Below are positions 20,958-32,183 of a DNA stretch of 64,000 bases, one piece after another. The DNA lies in NCBI GenBank assembly GCA_963921195.1, contig OY992538.1:235345462-235409461 (forward strand). The letters run 5' to 3'. The notes below the pieces were generated by a model. That model searched no databases, was not told the origin of the DNA, and saw only the letters and a program-made list of their open reading frames with translations. This stretch comes from Pegoplata infirma. Taxonomy: Eukaryota > Arthropoda > Insecta > Diptera > Anthomyiidae. A program made the translations under genes and the position numbers. The stretch's first letter is position 1; each line of letters opens with the position of its first letter.

Positions 20958-23323
20958 TGGGGCATTCCATGTCAAATCGGACACTTTGAAAAAATTTTTT
21001 TTTAGATTTTCCCAATTTGTTTACAGTCTTTAGTACCCTTCGAAAACTCCTTCGTGGTAAATTTTCAGATTTTTTTGATGACCCGTTCAAAAGATATCGA
21101 ATTTTTAAAAATTGGTATTTTGTTCCTTTACTCAAACTTCTTTTAATCATAACTTCTTCAATAATGCTCCAAATTTAAATTTTTTTTTTCAGAATTTTTG
21201 TTTTTTTACGTACTTTTTAAAAAATAAATTCCTAAAAATTCTTAAAAGCGCTCTAGTATGCGATTTTTAAGTTTTAAAATTTAAATCTCATTTTTGAAAA
21301 TGTTTGTACTTCTCGATTTTTTTGAAATTTTTTTGTGTAAAACTTCTATCAATTCTACAAATTTTTTGCCCAGGACGATCGTGGGATAACGATTATTACT
21401 ATTTTTTAAAATTTTTTTTAAAAATTTTATTATAATTTTTGAATCTTAAAATCACTTCTACTGCTCCAATGGTGCGTCATAGAGGTGTCCTTTAATTTAA
21501 TTTTTACGTCTAAACATTTCTTCGGAACAAACTAATACCCTATCTCCAATTTCTAAGGGGACTCCCACACAAAACGACATTTTTTTAAAATTTGCTCCAA
21601 CCGCTCTTACTGCCCTAATAGTGCCCTTAGAGCAACAAAATGTATGACCGACCCACAATATTTTTTTAGTCCAAACATTTTCTCTGAACACACCTACCCT
21701 CTATCTCTAATTGTTAAGGCGGTCCCCAAACATTTTTTTATTTTTTGTAAATTTGTTTTATTTAATCAGTTTTTACCGGTCCAATGGTGCGTCCGAGACG
21801 GGTCATTAGTGAGAACGACCCCCCTTTATTTTTACCCTACAACATTTTTTTAAAACATCTCCACTCCCTAAGTAGGCTCCCATACAAATAACAGTTGGAG
21901 CAAATTTTATAAAAATATAATTTTGTATGGGAGCCTACTTAGGCAGTGGAGATAGGACGTAGGTATATTTTAAGAAAATGTTGTAGGGTAAAAATAAATG
22001 GGGGTCGGTCTCACTAATGACCCCTCTCGGACGAACCATTGGAACCACTTTATAAAAATGTAATTTTGTATGGGAGCCTACTTAGGGAGTGGAGATAGGG
22101 CGTAGGTATGTTTTGAAAAATGTTGTAGGGTAAAAATAAATTGGGGTCGGTCTCACTAATGACCCCTCTCGGATGAATCATTGGACCGGTAGAAGCTGAT
22201 TAAATAAAACAAATTTTAAAAAATAAAAAAAATTGTATGGGGACCGCCTTAACAATTAGAGATACAGGGTAGGTGTGTTCAGAAAAAGTATTTGGACTAA
22301 AAAAATATTGTGGGTCGGTCATACATTTTGTTGCTCTAAGGGCACTATTAGGGCAGTTACAGCGGCTGGACAAATTTTAAAAAATGTCGTTTTGTGTGGG
22401 AGCTCCCTTAGAAATTGGAGATAGGGTATAAGTTTGTTCCGAAGAAATATTTAGACGTAAAAATTAATGGGGGTCGGTTTTACAAAGGACCCCTCTAGGA
22501 CGCACCATTGGAGCAGTAGAAATGATTTTAAGATTGGAAAATTACAATAAAAAATTTATAAAATCAAAAAATTTAAAAAAATAGTAATAATCGTTATCCA
22601 ACGATCCTCCTGGCCAAAAAAATTGTAGAATCGATAGAAGTTTTACACAAAAAAATTACAAAAAAATCGAGAAGTACAAACATTTTCAAAAATTAGATTT
22701 AAATTTTAAAACTTAAAAATCGCATACTAGAGCGCTTTTAAGAATTTTTTGGGATTTTTTTTTTAAAGTACGTAAAAAAACAAAAAGGACCCCTCTAGGA
22801 TGCACCATTGGAGCAGTAGAAATGATTTTAAGATTGGAAAATTACAATAAAAAATTTATAAAATCAAAAAATTTTAAAAAATAGTAATAATCATTATCCA
22901 ACGATCCTCCTGGCCAAAAAAATTGTAGAATCGATAGAAGTTTTACACAAAAAAATTTAAAAAAAATCGAAGAGTACAAACATTTTCAAAAATGAGATTT
23001 AAATTTTATAACTTAAAAATCGCATACTAGAGCGCTTTTAAGAATTTTTTGGGATTTTTTTTTTAAAGTACGTAAAAAAACAAAAATTAAAAAAAAAATT
23101 TAAATTTTGACCCTTATTGAGGAAGTTATGAGTAAAAGAAGTTTGAGTTAAGGAACAAGCTATCAATTTTTAAAAATTCGATATCTTTTGAACGGGTCGT
23201 CAAAAAAATCTGAAAATTTACCACGAAGGAGTTTTCGATGGGTACTAAAAACTGTAAACAAATTGGGAAAATCTAAAAAAAAAAAAAATTTTCAAAGTGT
23301 CCGATTTGACATGGAATGCACCA
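20958..23323. mobile_element. Long foldback element with TGGNGCATTCCATGTC ends and internal duplications
   Basis: The left end TGGGGCATTCCATGTC and the right end (reverse complement TGGTGCATTCCATGTC) open two long inverted arms, each about 0.9 kb or more, meeting near 21900. The right arm is longer because of two tandem duplications: a ~137-bp unit (about 21920-22190) and a ~300-bp unit (22488-22785 and 22789-23090). A TA-rich target flanks it. Open frames here come from the arms and are not genes. Confidence 0.72.
22488..23090 (+). repeat. Tandem duplication (~300 bp, two copies)
   Basis: Two near-identical units each begin 'aggacccctctagga' and end 'gtacgtaaaaaaacaaaa'. They lie in the right arm of the foldback element. 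Confidence 0.8.
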
Positions 23324-23329
23324 TATATA

Positions 23330-24228
23330 TATATATATTTTTTAACAATACTTCATAAAATATTCTATAAAAAAATGTTGTATATATTATAAATAAACAT
23401 TACAATGCATTCTATATAAGCCACTTTTGATTTTTTTCTTTATTGTTATTATATTTTTTTTTCACTTCTTTTTAACTTGCAAAGAATTTGAAAAAAAAAA
23501 TCTTGTAGAATATTCTTGTTTCTATTTTATTTTTACAAAGTAAAAATATGTATAAAAAATAATATATAAAAAGAAAACGTGTTAAAGCATAATATTTTTT
23601 ATTGCTTTTTAGAAGAAAGAAAAAATATGTCTGAAATAAAATGTGTAAAAATACACTTTAATTGTTGTTAAAACTTTAATTGGAAAAGATTAAATTTAAA
23701 CTTTTCTCTTAAAAAAAAAAAATAATAATAAAGACAGTTCAATATTCCCTACCACATTTAAAAACTATTGCCTTTGATTTTTAGAATTTAATTTTTTTTT
23801 ATATCTTAAGGAAATAATTAAAGTAATGAGTTTTTCTATTATATCTATAAGAGTTTTTTTTGTATGTTTGAAAAAACTCATGCTATTACTTCTACCACCC
23901 ACCCATTTACTCACACTTAAACAATAGAGAAAATAACATAAAAGTAATTTTTAACGGAAACGGAAACAAATCACTGCCTGGGGTAAAATTTACATGTATT
24001 TGTTGTTGCTACTTACTAACTATCACTGGCATCTCTACCATCACTACTACAATTACTTCATATCTACTTCAATTTCTTCTATTTTATTTGCATTTGAGTA
24101 AATTTTACTTAAATTCAAACTTTTTTATTTTTTCTAACTCATTGTCAGTATTATCTCTAACAATTGTTGTAAGTCGATTTGTATGTCTTCATTCTCTTTA
24201 CTATTCAAAACAAAAGAATAAGGAGTGA
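23330..24228. other. AT-rich stretch with no recognised gene
   Basis: A short TA run at 23324-23339 and simple AT sequence; nothing else is recognised. Confidence 0.45.
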
Positions 24229-24230
24229 GA

Positions 24231-25518
24231 TCATAAAAATGTTAACACACATAAAGTTAAATAAAAAACAGACTACTGAATTTTAAGACTTCAAACCAAA
24301 TTTTTATTAAATAAAATTTAATACAAAATCATAACAAAAAAACCGCATGGAACTCTAACCACTACGAACAAAGTTATCCACTTTTTCCGGAAACCCTCCC
24401 ATTAAGGCTTTTATGGTAGTTTCTGTCACCTTTTTAGAGCAGGTGGTCCATCTACGTTTGAAATCTTGCATGTCCTGGGAGACCTTTTTTGTGCCCTTTA
24501 ATTCTTTTTTAACAAGAGCCCAATATCTCTCCACTGGCCTGAGCTCCGGGCAGTTTGGTGGATTTGCCTCTCTTGGTACAAAAACCACATTATTATCATT
24601 ATACCACTCCAGCGCTTTCTTGCTATAGTGAGAAGATGCTAAATCGGGCCAAAAGTAAGTGGATACATTGTGCTGACTCAAGAACGGAAGAAGTCTCTTC
24701 TGCAAACACTCCTTGATATAAATTTCGCTGTTTATAGAGCCAGATGTCACAAATGACTGGCTTCTTTGGCCGCAGCTACATATGGCTTGCCATACTAGGA
24801 ATTTTTTGGGGAATTTCGTTTGCTTTTTTGACCGAAATTTTTCCGCAACATTTCCTCGAACATCGGAAACATAAAATTCTTGACCAGGGAGCTGCGCAAA
24901 ATCAGCCAGGACATAAGTTTCGTCGTCCATTACACAACAGTTGTATTTTTTTATAAAATTTGATTTCAATTTTCTAGCTCTGGTTTTGGCCTCCAAATTT
25001 TTAAAAGCGTTTCAATCGGGAACTTTTTGAACTTTGTAGGACTTTAGTCCCGCCTTACGTTTCACTTTACGTACAAAAAAGTCTGAGCATTGGGCTAACC
25101 GAGCTGTTTTTCTGCCAGATGTGTTAGGAGCTCTCTTAAGGATGCTTTTAACTTTATATGCCTTACCAATGTTACGATAACCAGTCGTTGTTCCTGTTCC
25201 CGGCTTCCTTTCAATTGTTAGGTGTTCCAGATACCTTTTTACCACTTTTGAAACTGTTTGGCGGCATACATTAGTTTCTTTGGCAATTTTTTTGTATGTC
25301 CATGTTTGGTTTTGTTGAAAATATTTAATTATTTTTGAACGCACTTTTCTTTCATCGTCCATTGTGTAAAAAATTGCAAATTAAAACTCATGATGTAAAT
25401 TAATTTATTAACTGACATATTTTTAAAATGTAAACTGCCGAAAAAAAAAAAAATTTGGAAGCTTTACACCAAAGTTGTAGGCAAAAATGTGTGTTAACAT
25501 TTTTATGATCTCACTCCT
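24231..25518 (-). mobile_element. Complete Tc1/mariner element (DD37E type), 1288 bp
   Basis: Perfect 32-bp terminal inverted repeats begin AGGAGTGAGATCATAAAAAT, with TA duplications at 24229-24230 and 25519-25520. One transposase gene occupies 25362-24355. Its length, termini, target duplication and catalytic spacing are all canonical for the IS630-Tc1-mariner superfamily. It is the only element here with a near-intact transposase, and could once have mobilised TA-duplicating MITEs, although their termini differ from its own. Confidence 0.93.
24355..25362 (-). pseudogene. Mariner-like transposase, DD37E, one in-frame stop
   Basis: Cut-and-paste transposase. It starts at the ATG at 25362 (MDDERKVRSK). 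Residues 1-116 form the DNA-binding region, with a helix-turn-helix around residues 24-44 (KKIAKETNVCRQTVSKVVKRY region). A single TGA at 25014-25012 interrupts the frame; the same frame then continues without any shift to 24355, giving about 335 codons in all, the normal length. Catalytic residues, counting through the stop, are D147 (in MDDETYV), D240 (in FWPDLASSHYS) and E278 (in ELRPVERYWA). There are 37 residues between the last two, the DD37E spacing described in mosquito mariner-like elements. The stop would remove the whole catalytic domain unless read through, so I call it a recently inactivated copy. Confidence 0.9.
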
Positions 25519-25749
25519 TATGTTAAAAAAAAAAATTGAAAGGAAGTTAAGGTTTCCTTAAGAGGCCAATAAAAAAAAAACTTATTTTTGCATTAATTAA
25601 ATAAAATTGTGGCAGAGAAAATTGTGAAAGGATTATATTAATGTTTAAAGATAAAACAAAAAATAGAAAGGTTACAAACATAGAGAAACATAGAGGCGAA
25701 GGTGAAAGAAAAAACAATATTGCTATCTTTTTCTAATTTCTCACACGTA

Positions 25750-26316
25750 CACTAAAAAAAAAAAAAACTGTAAAGTTAGCAAAAAATTTAGTTAAATTTA
25801 ACTAAAAAAACACCTGATTTTGAACCTACTAAATTTCTAGTTAATTTAACAAAAAATATTTAGTTAACTTTTCGTAGAAAGAATGTAGCAAAAAAACCGT
25901 AATTTTAACTAAAAATTCAGCTGAAAATTTCGTAACATTTTTTATTAGTTGAATTCAGCTAACCTTTTTTTTTACTTAAATAAAAAAAAAATATATTTTT
26001 CACAGCGTTAAGTTCAGCTTAAGTAGGACTTATGAGATTTGCATAGGAGGCTACACAAGAAATGTTTAAAATTTTCAACTTGACAAAAATGTTACAAAAA
26101 ATCAGCAAATTAATTAGTAAAAATTCGTAAACTCAGTTTTAAAGTCAACAAAAAAAATTAATTCCAAATTTGTACAAAACTAGTATTTTCGTAAATCGAA
26201 CTTAACTAAAAAAAGTAGTTAAAACGCTGATTTTAACTAAAAATTTGCTAAAAAGCCAGTAAACTCGAGTTAACAAAAAAGAGTTTGTTAACTTTACAGT
26301 TTTATTTTTTTGAGTG
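25750..26316. mobile_element. MITE with CACT(C)AAAA ends, TA target duplication
   Basis: The left end CACTAAAAAA then 'ctgtaaagttagcaaa' pairs with the right end 'tttgttaactttacag' then TTTTTTGAGTG. TA flanks it at 25748-25749 and 26317-26318. The interior repeats 'agttaaatttaactaaaa' palindromes. It is 567 bp and non-coding. The end type is the same as element A and the 41367 MITE. Confidence 0.72.
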
Positions 26317-26639
26317 TACGTTGTCGATGTGAATTCACCACACAATACATGTTTACAAGTCGTACTTTGTCAACAAATACATGTAAACAAGTTGTACTTT
26401 GACAACTCAATTTTTGACGCCTTCGCCTCTATGTTTCTCTATAGTTACAAATTTAATGTTCGAAAATTTCAAAAATTGAAATTTGGACCATGTCACAAAT
26501 TTTAATTTTGTTTTTTGGAATATTTTTGACACAACGACTATAAATGATTAATATTAGCCACATCTCTAAATCACTTAAGATTCTCTTGTTTCATTTTTTT
26601 AAATTTGACAGTTAAATACACAAGGGAATAAATAAACAA

Positions 26640-27705
26640 GTAAAAAAGTTATATTCGACTTGGCCAAATCTATGAATATCCTCCAAAATGCCTTTTTTAA
26701 AGAATAGTACATTTTTTAACGTGAAAAAAATTAACAATTTTGATTTGAAATATTTTATTTTGAGTAAAAAACTTTTTTTGACATTTTTCTAAAAAAAAAA
26801 AATTACTAATTTTTTTTTGAGTGTAACATTTTTTTTCGAGTTTAAAATTTTTTAGTGTAAAAATATTTTTTAGTGACAAAAATACTTTGTACAGTAATTT
26901 TGTGGCTCACCAATGTTCTAAAAGCTTGTTTTTTTAAAGTTCGTTTTTTTTCAACACATGAATTTAAGGCGAAACAAATCTGATATTCACGGTTTTACTA
27001 ATAACTTTTAAACCACTGGACCGATTTGGCTGAAATTCAATACGAACCAGACCAGGAGAACGGCAAATATATATGCCAAGCTGTAGCTTCCCCAGAAGTG
27101 TTTTTCGAAAGTTAGCCTGTTTTTTTTAATCTCGTGAATCCCGAAAAATCCCTGCCGGAAATTGACATTTTTGCTTATAACTTTTGAACCACAGGACCGA
27201 TTTCGCTGAATTGCAATACCAACCTGACCAGGTAAGTCACCAACATATATGCCAAACTTCAGGAGCCTCCGTAAAATCTTTCAAAAGTTAGTGTGTTTTC
27301 AACAGACGCACGGACGGACATCGCTAGATCGTCTTAAAATCGAGTATATATACTTTTTTGGGTGCTAGACCAATATTTCGAAGTGTTACAAACGGAATGA
27401 CAAACTTATATATACCCTCTATCATTACACCATTTCCAATTATATTTCAGAAATTATCAATTGTATTTCAGAAATTATCAATTGTATTTCAGAAATTATC
27501 AATTGTATTTCAGAATTTATCAATTGTATTTCAGAAATTATAAATTGTATTTCAGAATTTATAAATTGTATTTTAGAAATTATCAATTGTATTTCAGAAT
27601 TTATCAATTGTATTTCAGAAATTATCAATTGTATTTCAGAAATTTTCAATTGTTTTACGAAGGTACACAATTGGAAAAGGTGTAGAGTGGAGGGTATAAA
27701 AAGTA
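26640..27705 (-). repeat. DINE-1/mini-me-like repeat carrying a 21-bp minisatellite
   Basis: It opens with 'agttatattcgacttggccaa' and 'atcctccaaaatg', and later has 'gacgcacggacggacatcgc', 'tagatcgtcttaaaatcga' and 'tatataccctctatcatt'. It ends 'gtggagggtataaaaag'. The same subfamily as 52.75-55.6 and 57.6-58.4 kb. A 21-bp tandem array sits near its end at 27434-27656. Confidence 0.65.
27434..27656. repeat. 21-bp minisatellite, about ten copies
   Basis: The unit is close to CAATTGTATTTCAGAAATTAT, repeated head to tail with few changes. Because 21 is divisible by three, both strands show artefactual open frames with a 7-residue period. Confidence 0.88.
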
Positions 27706-28555
27706 TTATTTTCTTAGTGGATTGAGTGAGTTCTCTTGTCTTACTAACTTTACTTATAACACCCTCAATGCGTATGAGCAATATAATTTATTTTGTAAAT
27801 TACTCATGCGCCCTGTTAATCATCATTAAGATTTATTATAGACTTGAGCTTAATCGTTCAATTGAGTGAGCGCTCATTGTCGTTCATTTCAGATAAAAGA
27901 CCTAGTTCATTCATCTAGTTCAATCGCTCTTTTGGCTTTTTCGTTCAACAGTTCGTGAACGAATCATTTTGATCATGTCTGGTGGTCGTACATCTAGTTC
28001 AAATCGGTCAATTTTTGTTTTCATTCAACAGTTCGTAATCGAATCATTTCGATCATGTCTGTTGTTTTGGCTTTCGTTCAAAAAATACAAAAATGTTGAA
28101 TAAAAACATTAATTAAAAATAAATATATAAAATTTTTGTAAAAAAACATAAATGATGAGAAAGCGTGCCAAAAGAGGAGAAAAAACTAACGCCCAATGAC
28201 AAAATTAACAAAAAAATTGAACGACCGAACTGAAAAATCAAAATGAAGTAATGACCAATTGAGCTGAATGAACGAAAATACCTAAAAGAGCAAAAATGAA
28301 CGAACTAGATAAACCGCTCAGTTAAGTGAATAGTTCAATTGAACTAGTTCGTTCGTGAACGACACAACTCTAATTTATTAATGTAAAACGCCAATCAGAC
28401 GACAGACTAATCTTATAATTTGTCTAACGACCGAATGCAAATGGCGGCAATAATAGTATGTGTTCAGATGTGTGTTCGCAAATATTTTCAGAAAAAAAAT
28501 GCGCGGTTGGAAGACAAATTGTAAGATTTGTCTGTCATCTGATGGGCCCTTTATA
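27706..28555. other. AT-rich stretch with motif-rich but unassigned sequence
   Basis: Recurrent 'gttcaattgagtgagcg' and 'gttcgtgaacgaa' motifs occur in both orientations (27850-28370), for example 'aactagttcgttcgtgaacg'. This suggests a further foldback element of about 500 bp, but I could not fix its ends. Confidence 0.4.
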
Positions 28556-29035
28556 CTAAAGATGGGCACTAGAAGTGGCTTTTGATTTAACCAAGTTTTC
28601 GGGCAAATTTTTATTCTACTAGATCTAAAAATTATGTGGTACAAATTTGAGGGCAATCGGATATAATTAACCCGTGGCGGCCGGCAATCATAGTTTGGGA
28701 TTTTTGAAAATGTAAAAAACCAAAAAAATAACGAAACAGGTCATGCGACACATCATATTTTTTAATTTTAATGTGCTGAACACGAATATTTCCAAAAAAA
28801 AGAAAGAAAATCCATCAAATGGTTTTCGAGATATCGCTATTTAAAATGTGCAAAAGATTGAATTTTTTTCCACTGTCAAAAAAAAACTAAATTTTTTTTT
28901 CTTAGACCTTTCAAAGAGCTTGAGACAAAATATCATTTAAAATTTACTTGAGCAAAATCCGATCATTTCAACCTGTGGCGCCCTTTGATCAAAGTTTTAC
29001 CTTTTGAGAAAAATTTCACCAAAGCTAGGTTTCTC
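28556..29035 (+). repeat. Foldback repeat family 'Z', partial copy
   Basis: It has the left-arm text ('ggtacaaatttgagggcaatcgg', 'acccgtggcgg') followed by 'cgagatatcgctatttaaaa'. The far arm is incomplete. Confidence 0.55.
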
Positions 29036-29234
29036 TTACGTTTAACCCCGGTAGGTGGTGCTTTAGTCGTAATATTAAATTTTTTTATTATTGCAACATT
29101 TTGGCTGAAATTCACAAAATTTGTTAAAAAAAATAAGTTTCCTGATAATATTTGTACCCGATAGGTGGTGCTATAGTCGTCAAAATTCCATTTTTTTTAT
29201 TTATGGTACGATTTGGCTCAAATTCACAAACTAT

Positions 29235-29470
29235 CCCTGCAAAAACTTCGCTTACCAAGTAATTAACTTAAGGCGTTAGCAAAATTATGAGTAACTACTT
29301 AGTTACCTCCCAATTTCAATGTTAATTACATTAACACGGAGATGTCATTGGAGGTAATTACATTTTGCATTTTTTGGCGTAATGTAATGCTAATAGTAAT
29401 TAGTAGTATTTAAAGCCATTACCACGTAAGCGAGGCAGGAAGGGGTACCCATTACCAAGTTTTTGCTGGG
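29235..29470. mobile_element. MITE of the CCCAGCAAAA family, 236 bp
   Basis: The ends are CCCTGCAAAAACTT and its inverted partner AAGTTTTTGCTGGG, flanked by AT on both sides (29233-29234 and 29471-29472). The interior is rich in GTAATTAC-type motifs. It has no coding capacity. Confidence 0.72.
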
Positions 29471-29474
29471 ATAT

Positions 29475-30130
29475 TTATATACAAATACAAAAATAAGTTT
29501 TCTGATAAAATTTAGAACCGGTAGATGGTCCTGGGGTTAAGTTATAAACCAAATTCTTCATTTCAGTGAAATTTTCCGGCACTTTAGATTGTATGTATGT
29601 TTCGTCATGAAAAAATTGTGTGAATGGACCCGATAGGTTGCGCTAGGGAGAGGCTATTTAGATATTCATATCTAAGTCAACCTGGGAAACGCCGGGAGCT
29701 TCAACTAGTATTATTTATAAACATAATACCCATATTAATGTCTTAATAATGTAATTATTATTTTTTTTAAATATTTTAAATGTTCTAAAATGTTAACAAA
29801 TGTCTGATTATATATGTAAATATCCAATTATAAATCCTTTGTTTCTATGTTTAATGCCATCAATTAACTGTTTACGTCATTAAATATGTATGTATTTTTC
29901 GTACATATGTATGCATGTTTTAGCAACAAAATATTCATTAACTTTTATACAAACATAAGTGTTTTCCAGGCATAAATCAATAATTAATTGACCGTCGCGA
30001 CATATTGACTTATCGTCCAAACTGTATATTTGTTTGTTTGAGTGTCTGTGTATCCAATTTTCCTTTTATAACAAATATTGGATATGACTAGCCCTTTAAA
30101 CAATAGGTAGATAGATGTTGCTCCATACAC
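29475..30130. other. AT-rich stretch with no recognised gene
   Basis: Nothing recognised beyond AT-rich text. Confidence 0.4.
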
Positions 30131-30137
30131 AAACATA

Positions 30138-30569
30138 CACAGAAAATAAAATCGTCAATCAACAAAATTCAATTGTAAATTAACCAAACATTTAGCAAAA
30201 ACGGCCGCCAGTTAGTCCATAATACAAAATTTCGATTTTGTTTTTAACAAACTCAGTCTAGTAATTTTATTTCAAAATTCTTTTATAATGTTTGTTAAAT
30301 TTCTTTGTTGAAAAAAAAAAACTTCATTTGTCAGATCAACAAATTGTGTGTGTTGAATTTCGGTGTTGAAAAAAAAGATCTTTTCACTTTTGTCAAATCA
30401 ACAAATTGTGTTTGTTGAATTTCTTTGTTGAAAAAAAAACTTTTTTCAACAATAAAAATTTACAAAAGTTTGTTTATATTACAAATTTCCGTATAGGGAC
30501 ACTTTCAGTGAAAAAATTAATTGTATTTACAAATATGGGTGTCAATATAAAATTTGTTTTTTTTCTGTG
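30138..30569. mobile_element. MITE with CACAGAAAA ends, TA target duplication, 432 bp
   Basis: The ends CACAGAAAA and TTTTCTGTG are flanked by TA (30136-30137 and 30570-30571). An internal ~65-bp direct repeat ('caacaaattgtgt', 'gttgaatttc') is present. The element at 61022-61332 shares its terminal type. Confidence 0.68.
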
Positions 30570-30571
30570 TA

Positions 30572-31325
30572 CATATTAATAGCCATTTAGCACTTATAGT
30601 GCATTTGCATGAATTTATAACTCTTACTCTTAGGATACCGCCAAAGTAGTACCTACATTTGGTTGTCGCTGGCTGGTTGTGTATTTAAAACCAGAAAATT
30701 TATTTGTTTACATAGTGTTATATATTTCAAATTGAAAGGCCATTAGTATAATTAGCCTGTCATTCAAATATTTTATATTTATAACAATGTGTGAGTGTGT
30801 GTGTGCGTCTATGAATGTATTAAAGGTTTGTACGGATATTTTTAGATTATTTTTTTTTTGAAATAAAAGTTAATACAGGTGTGTTATTGTTTTCATTATT
30901 ATTATGACGTTGTTGCTGGTGTTTTTTTTTTTTTTTTATAAAACACAAAACTAATGACAGGTATTCATACAATTTAATTAATAGTTAATAAACTTTTTTG
31001 TTGCCTTTTTTGTATCAACATATTATGAATATTAAATATTTCCTTTTTTTTCAACATGTAAGATTAAAAAAATAAAATATGATATAAATTATAGTTTTAA
31101 TTGAGAGGAAATTAATGTTAAACCGATAATAAATATGATTAAATTAATTGAGACTGTTAAAAAAAAAATATAAACTATTACATATTTACAAACAAAAAAT
31201 AAATATGAATAATTAATGAATACATTTTTTTAACAAATTAACGCAAATAGGAAATTAAGAATTTTGTATGTCATTTCCTGCAGGAAATGGAAATATGAGA
31301 GAAAGTGGGACTAAATGTTCTTATA
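30572..31325. other. AT-rich stretch with microsatellites
   Basis: A short GT-rich run near 30787-30805; otherwise nothing recognised. Confidence 0.4.
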
Positions 31326-32183
31326 ATAGAGTTGCCAGTCTAACCACAAAATTTGGCTCAAAAAAAGTGCATTTCCAGTACTTTATGTTTCGACAGGATT
31401 TTCAGGACACCCAGGTTAGTCCTATTAGATAGTAGTTTCCACAAACTTTCAACAATATCGGTCAAGGGCTGTCAGAGTTAGAGAGGTCGAATTTTAACAT
31501 TTTGGCAAACAGGTATTTTTTCGCATCCATGTAACTTTACACAGACATTTTTTTGTATGACAAAAAAAGTTTTTCTTACAATTTTAAACGTCCGGAAAAA
31601 ATTTTTTCTCCTAAGCTTAAATTTATGTGGTACAAATTATGTCCTTAACTTATATGGTAATAAAAGTTTTGCAGACTTACCACAAAAAATAAAATAAATT
31701 TAAAATCGACTTTGTGGTACTCCTGTATTTAAATTCATAAATGTAGAAATACCACATATTTTTATTTTATTTCCATACAAATTGTTTTTGTTTTTAAAAT
31801 CGACTTTCAAAAAATGTATGGAAATTTGAAATTTAAAATAAAACTTTTGTTAAAATAGACTTTTTGTTTTTCTTTGTACGGGCCTTGTATTTTTGTAAAT
31901 AAAAAAAAAAAACAAGAAAGAAAGATATAGTCGGTCACAACCGACCATATAATGCCCTACACCAGTGTTTTCCGGAAAATGGGTCCCAAGTCCAAACATG
32001 GACCGATTGGATCTGTCTTTTGTTATATCTTTATTAAGTGTAGAAAACATATTATTATTATTATTATTAAGACATGTTCATTAATTACAATTCATTAACA
32101 AATTTTAATTAGAACTTAAGCTATTTACAAATGTTTTTTACATATATCTTCCGGTCTTCCCTCTCCCTAGCTATGTATCGCAA

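Noticed and set aside
21497..21853. Open frames with cysteine-rich text near 21.5-21.9 kb
   Set aside because: They lie in an arm of the 20958-23323 foldback, and the same DNA is present inverted in the other arm; no domain is recognised.
24413..24956. Plus-strand open frames of about 70 residues
   Set aside because: They are antisense shadows of the mariner transposase.
28378..28656. A 92-residue minus-strand open frame
   Set aside because: It overlaps the start of a Z repeat copy and shows no domain; likely chance.
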